DNA from: Chloroflexi bacterium 13_1_40CM_65_17 | GTDB taxonomy: Bacteria > Chloroflexota > Dormibacteria > Dormibacterales > Dormibacteraceae | Assembly (NCBI GenBank): GCA_001917815.1 | Contig: MNES01000074.1 | Location: 1 to 34,009 of the forward strand | Length of the DNA stretch: 34,009 nt | Reading direction: 5' to 3' | Part shown: piece after piece, positions 31,567-34,009 of the stretch | Layout: each line of letters opens with the position of its first letter | How positions within the stretch are numbered: position 1 is the stretch's first letter | The notes under the pieces: model-generated | Told to the model about the DNA's origin: nothing | What the model saw: only the letters and a program-made list of their open reading frames with translations | Database searches by the model: none | Program-made: the position numbers and the translations under genes

Positions 31567-32693
31567 CACGACGGCTCTGCTGAATGCATTCGCGTTTGTT
31601 TGGCCGCCGCGCGGGCAACGCCACACGCGGGGCAGAAGAGCATCGTGGGCACGATGCGGTGGCACTCGGGGCAGGCGGCGTCAGGTCCGATCTCGTGCAG
31701 GGCGCCTTCGACGAGCAATGACTCGTGGATCACCAGTCTCACGTACATCAGCAGTGCGACAGCCACCACGCCGCGGACGGCGACCTGAAGGACGAGGTCG
31801 GGCACGACGACAGTCAGGATGCCGAGGATGATCTGCGCCCCGACCGCGACCGCCACCGTGGCGAAGATGCTCGCCGGCCAGCCGCGGCTCGAAGGGCGGA
31901 GGTCGTAGCGGCGGAGCCATATCGACGCAGTCACCACTGACGTGGTGCCGGCGTTGATCAGCATCAGAAGAATGCCCGCGCTCAGGAGTCGCAACGCCCA
32001 ATCCAGCGGCGAGCCGCTGCCGACCAGGGGCCCGGCAAGCAGCGGCCAGATCGCTGTCAGCGTCATGGCGAGTGTGAATCCGAGCGCTGAGGCGGCGCCG
32101 AACGTGAGGCCGTCGAGAGGCTCGCGCATCCGGCTCCGCACGAAGTACAGGAAGAGGGGCCCGACCAGCATCAGGGCCTGAGCGACGATCGGGATGATCA
32201 CGCCGGCAATGAGGACGTTGGCGCCGCTGTCGCCGCTGATGGCGAGGCGCGACACTCCCTCGCCGGTGAGAGTTGTGAAGGCGTAGCCGAGGACCGCGCC
32301 CGCCACCATCGTCGCTCCAATCAGCAGCCACGGCTCGGACTCGTAAACCTCGACCTCATAGAGGTAGAGCAGGTACAGCACGGGCAGCAGGAAGACCGCC
32401 GCGATCGTCGCCGGCGCAAACAGATGGAGCGCCGCCAGGATGACCACCGCCACACTCCCCGCGAGCAGCGCCCACCTGAACGCGCCGCCTCGCCGGTGTG
32501 GAAGGTGGGGAAAGAGAGTCGACACGATAGACAGGTGCACGACGGGCTCCGACGGCACAGCCGCGAATGCGCCGTGGCGGAACGCGTCGCCCCTGGTCAG
32601 ATGCGCTCCGCAATGACCGCAGAATTCGCCCGCCGGCACCATCGACACGCAGTGCGGGCACGTGACAAGCGGCGGCCCCGGATCGCCGGTCAC
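31566..32693 (-). CDS. PrsW-like polytopic membrane protein with two zinc ribbons, apparently catalytically degenerate
   Basis: A 375-residue protein with zinc ribbons at both ends: residues 12-28 (CPHC...CGHC) and near the C-terminus (CPEC...CPAC). Between them are about nine helices. The segment YLYEVEVYESEPWLLIGA and, later, REPLDGLTFGAASALGF match landmarks of the PrsW intramembrane protease family. The catalytic EE of PrsW appears as AQ (about 171-172) in IPIVAQALMLVG, and the later EN pair is also absent, so proteolysis is unlikely. GTG 32693 is supported by AGGAGG just upstream and by its GTGA overlap with the S53 stop. It may act as a scaffold or anchor. Confidence 0.85.
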   Translation of the reverse strand: MTGDPGPPLVTCPHCVSMVPAGEFCGHCGAHLTRGDAFRHGAFAAVPSEPVVHLSIVSTLFPHLPHRRGGAFRWALLAGSVAVVILAALHLFAPATIAAVFLLPVLYLLYLYEVEVYESEPWLLIGATMVAGAVLGYAFTTLTGEGVSRLAISGDSGANVLIAGVIIPIVAQALMLVGPLFLYFVRSRMREPLDGLTFGAASALGFTLAMTLTAIWPLLAGPLVGSGSPLDWALRLLSAGILLMLINAGTTSVVTASIWLRRYDLRPSSRGWPASIFATVAVAVGAQIILGILTVVVPDLVLQVAVRGVVAVALLMYVRLVIHESLLVEGALHEIGPDAACPECHRIVPTMLFCPACGVARAAAKQTRMHSAEPS

Positions 32694-34009
32694 GCCCCCC
32701 CTCCTTTTATGTAGAGGATCCATGCGGCATCGAGTGCCGCCGCATCCATGCTGCCCCAGCCGGTCGCGAAGTCCCAGCCCGGACCCGCATCGAAAGCGAG
32801 GTTGTTGCCGAACTTCACGTCGTGGAACGGAGGTGCGGGCAGCTTGGATGAGTTCGTACCCATCCAGTAGATGGCGGGATTCGCAAACCCGGTCTCGCGC
32901 AAGCCCTTGCGCTTGAGGTCCTGGTCGATGAGCGCAACGGTCGCCGCCCAAAGAGGCGCCGCGGCCGACGTGCCCCCGGCCTGGCCGTCCTGGCCGCCGA
33001 AGATGATGTGGAAGCCTGTTGACGGGTCCGCGTCCGCGGCGACGTCGGGCACCTGTCTGAGCCCGTGCCCAGCCGCCTGGCCGATGATCTTCTGGTAGTC
33101 GGGCAGCGGATAGAACTGGCTCGGACCGCCGCCGGTCCCGCTTTCATTGATCGGAGCGCCCCACGCCGCCTCTTTGAAATAGATGCCCTGCACCGACTCG
33201 AACACGGTGGTACCACCGACCGCAGTCACGTTCGGGAGCGTTGAGGGAAAGCTCGCCGCGGGCGCCACGTCGATACCGCAGGTGTACGCGCCGCTGTCCC
33301 CGCTGGCGATGAAATGTGACATTCCTTGCGCCACCGAACGGTCCTGGATGCTCGCGTAAAGATCGCGATGGCCGGCTGGAGTGTCCGGCTCGCATGCGCC
33401 CAGGCTCTCGGAGATGACGGAGCCGAGGTGGTCGGTCACGAGCTGGTCGAATGCCCGGTCCGCATGCGCGAAGTCCGCGGCTGAGAGATACACCACCATC
33501 TTGGCCGCGGGCGCGACCTCGTGAATGATCTCGAGGTCGAGAACGCTCTCGCCCGCCGCCTTCATGGGCGTTCCCCAAGACGGGTCGCGCTTGATGGTCA
33601 GCAACGGGTCGTACGGCGGCAGCCCGAACTTGCCGGCGAACTTGTTCAGGTCTGAGAGGTTGGGGAGATCATCGATTTCGGGGAGGACGACGGTGATTCC
33701 CGAACCGTCGAGTCCTGCATCGCGAAGGGGCTTCAGGTTGTAGAAGGCGATGACATCCGTCGGTGTCAGGCCACCTGGGCGAACTGCGTACGTGCGCGCG
33801 TGCCTGTAGTCGTCCAGCCCGGTCACGCTGCTGACGACGGTCGCGATTTCAGGCGGGAGCTTCGGCTGGTCGAGCGAGGCGTAAAACGTCGTGCCGCTCG
33901 CGAGCCGGTAGTCCTCGATGTCGATCCCGAATAACGCGGCGACCGCAGGTGCCGGGCCGTCCGCGGCGATCAGTGCGGATCCTGGCAGCCACGACGCATG
34001 CAGGCCCGC
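32690..34009 (-). CDS. S53 (sedolisin/kumamolisin) peptidase with pro-domain (5' end outside window)
   Basis: The N-terminus lies beyond the window edge; 439 residues are visible. Residues 1-75 end an activation pro-domain (FGIDIEDYRLASGTTFYAS, LPPEIATVVSSVTGLDDY). The catalytic domain starts near GLTPTDVIAFYNL. Catalytic residues are Glu154 and Asp158 (GESVLDLEIIHEVAPAA), oxyanion Asp238 (ASGDSGAYTC) and nucleophile Ser348 (GGTSAAAPLW). The calcium-binding end reads FHDVKFGNN to AGPGWDFATGWGSMD. It is probably secreted and active at low pH. The stop overlaps the PrsW-like gene start (GTGA), so the protease and membrane protein are translationally coupled. Confidence 0.95.
   Translation of the reverse strand, partial: AGLHASWLPGSALIAADGPAPAVAALFGIDIEDYRLASGTTFYASLDQPKLPPEIATVVSSVTGLDDYRHARTYAVRPGGLTPTDVIAFYNLKPLRDAGLDGSGITVVLPEIDDLPNLSDLNKFAGKFGLPPYDPLLTIKRDPSWGTPMKAAGESVLDLEIIHEVAPAAKMVVYLSAADFAHADRAFDQLVTDHLGSVISESLGACEPDTPAGHRDLYASIQDRSVAQGMSHFIASGDSGAYTCGIDVAPAASFPSTLPNVTAVGGTTVFESVQGIYFKEAAWGAPINESGTGGGPSQFYPLPDYQKIIGQAAGHGLRQVPDVAADADPSTGFHIIFGGQDGQAGGTSAAAPLWAATVALIDQDLKRKGLRETGFANPAIYWMGTNSSKLPAPPFHDVKFGNNLAFDAGPGWDFATGWGSMDAAALDAAWILYIKGGGA

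Overview
The window is a stretch of high-GC bacterial chromosome carrying housekeeping, signalling and cell-envelope genes. No phage, insertion sequence, CRISPR array, rRNA or tRNA is visible. The gene content fits a soil or sediment member of the Terrabacteria, in the Chloroflexota/Dormibacterota neighbourhood. The reasons are many zinc-ribbon membrane proteins, NarL-type two-component signalling, two sedolisin (S53) peptidases, an actinobacterial-style branched-chain aminotransferase and frequent GTG starts. This placement is inferred from gene flavour and was not tested by phylogeny.

Layout. Positions 1-1955 (minus) hold a membrane mini-protein, a winged-helix protein and the start of a secreted Ig-like protein that leaves the window. 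Positions 2155-5035 (plus) hold a multi-pass membrane protein overlapping a bifunctional class A penicillin-binding protein. Positions 5047-10023 are a signalling block: an ECF sigma factor (minus), a GAF-GGDEF diguanylate cyclase with an intact inhibitory site (plus), and a NarL-type histidine kinase/response regulator pair (minus, ATGA overlap). Positions 10457-12585 (plus) hold mscL with a C-terminal zinc ribbon, two very small genes, a hairpin and a branched-chain aminotransferase. Positions 12599-14413 (minus) hold a small conserved protein and a secreted S53 peptidase that lacks room for the usual pro-domain. An AIF/ferredoxin-reductase-like flavoprotein follows at 14558.

Positions 15803-23365 (minus) form a tightly packed six-gene run: nucleotidyltransferase, a 1190-residue glycosyltransferase fusion, a B12-type radical SAM enzyme, a DoxX-like membrane protein, a zinc-ribbon methyltransferase and an unknown protein. 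Genes overlap or sit 1-3 bases apart, and the first five all start with GTG. It looks like an uncharacterised pathway for a cell-surface glycan or glycolipid and is the best candidate here for a new system.

Positions 23484-25889 (plus) hold pruA and a crotonase. Positions 25930-28284 (plus) are a MarR regulator and a DrrAB-like ABC exporter under a promoter covered by two short palindromes. A GT87-like membrane protein (minus) overlaps the exporter's 3' end. A GNAT acetyltransferase and a LysE-type exporter follow at 29415-30576. After a hairpin-rich convergent gap, 30787-34009 (minus) is a coupled operon: a pro-domain-containing S53 peptidase (5' end outside the window), a PrsW-like membrane protein whose protease residues appear to be lost, and a zinc-ribbon single-pass protein. 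This is the second candidate for an undescribed module.
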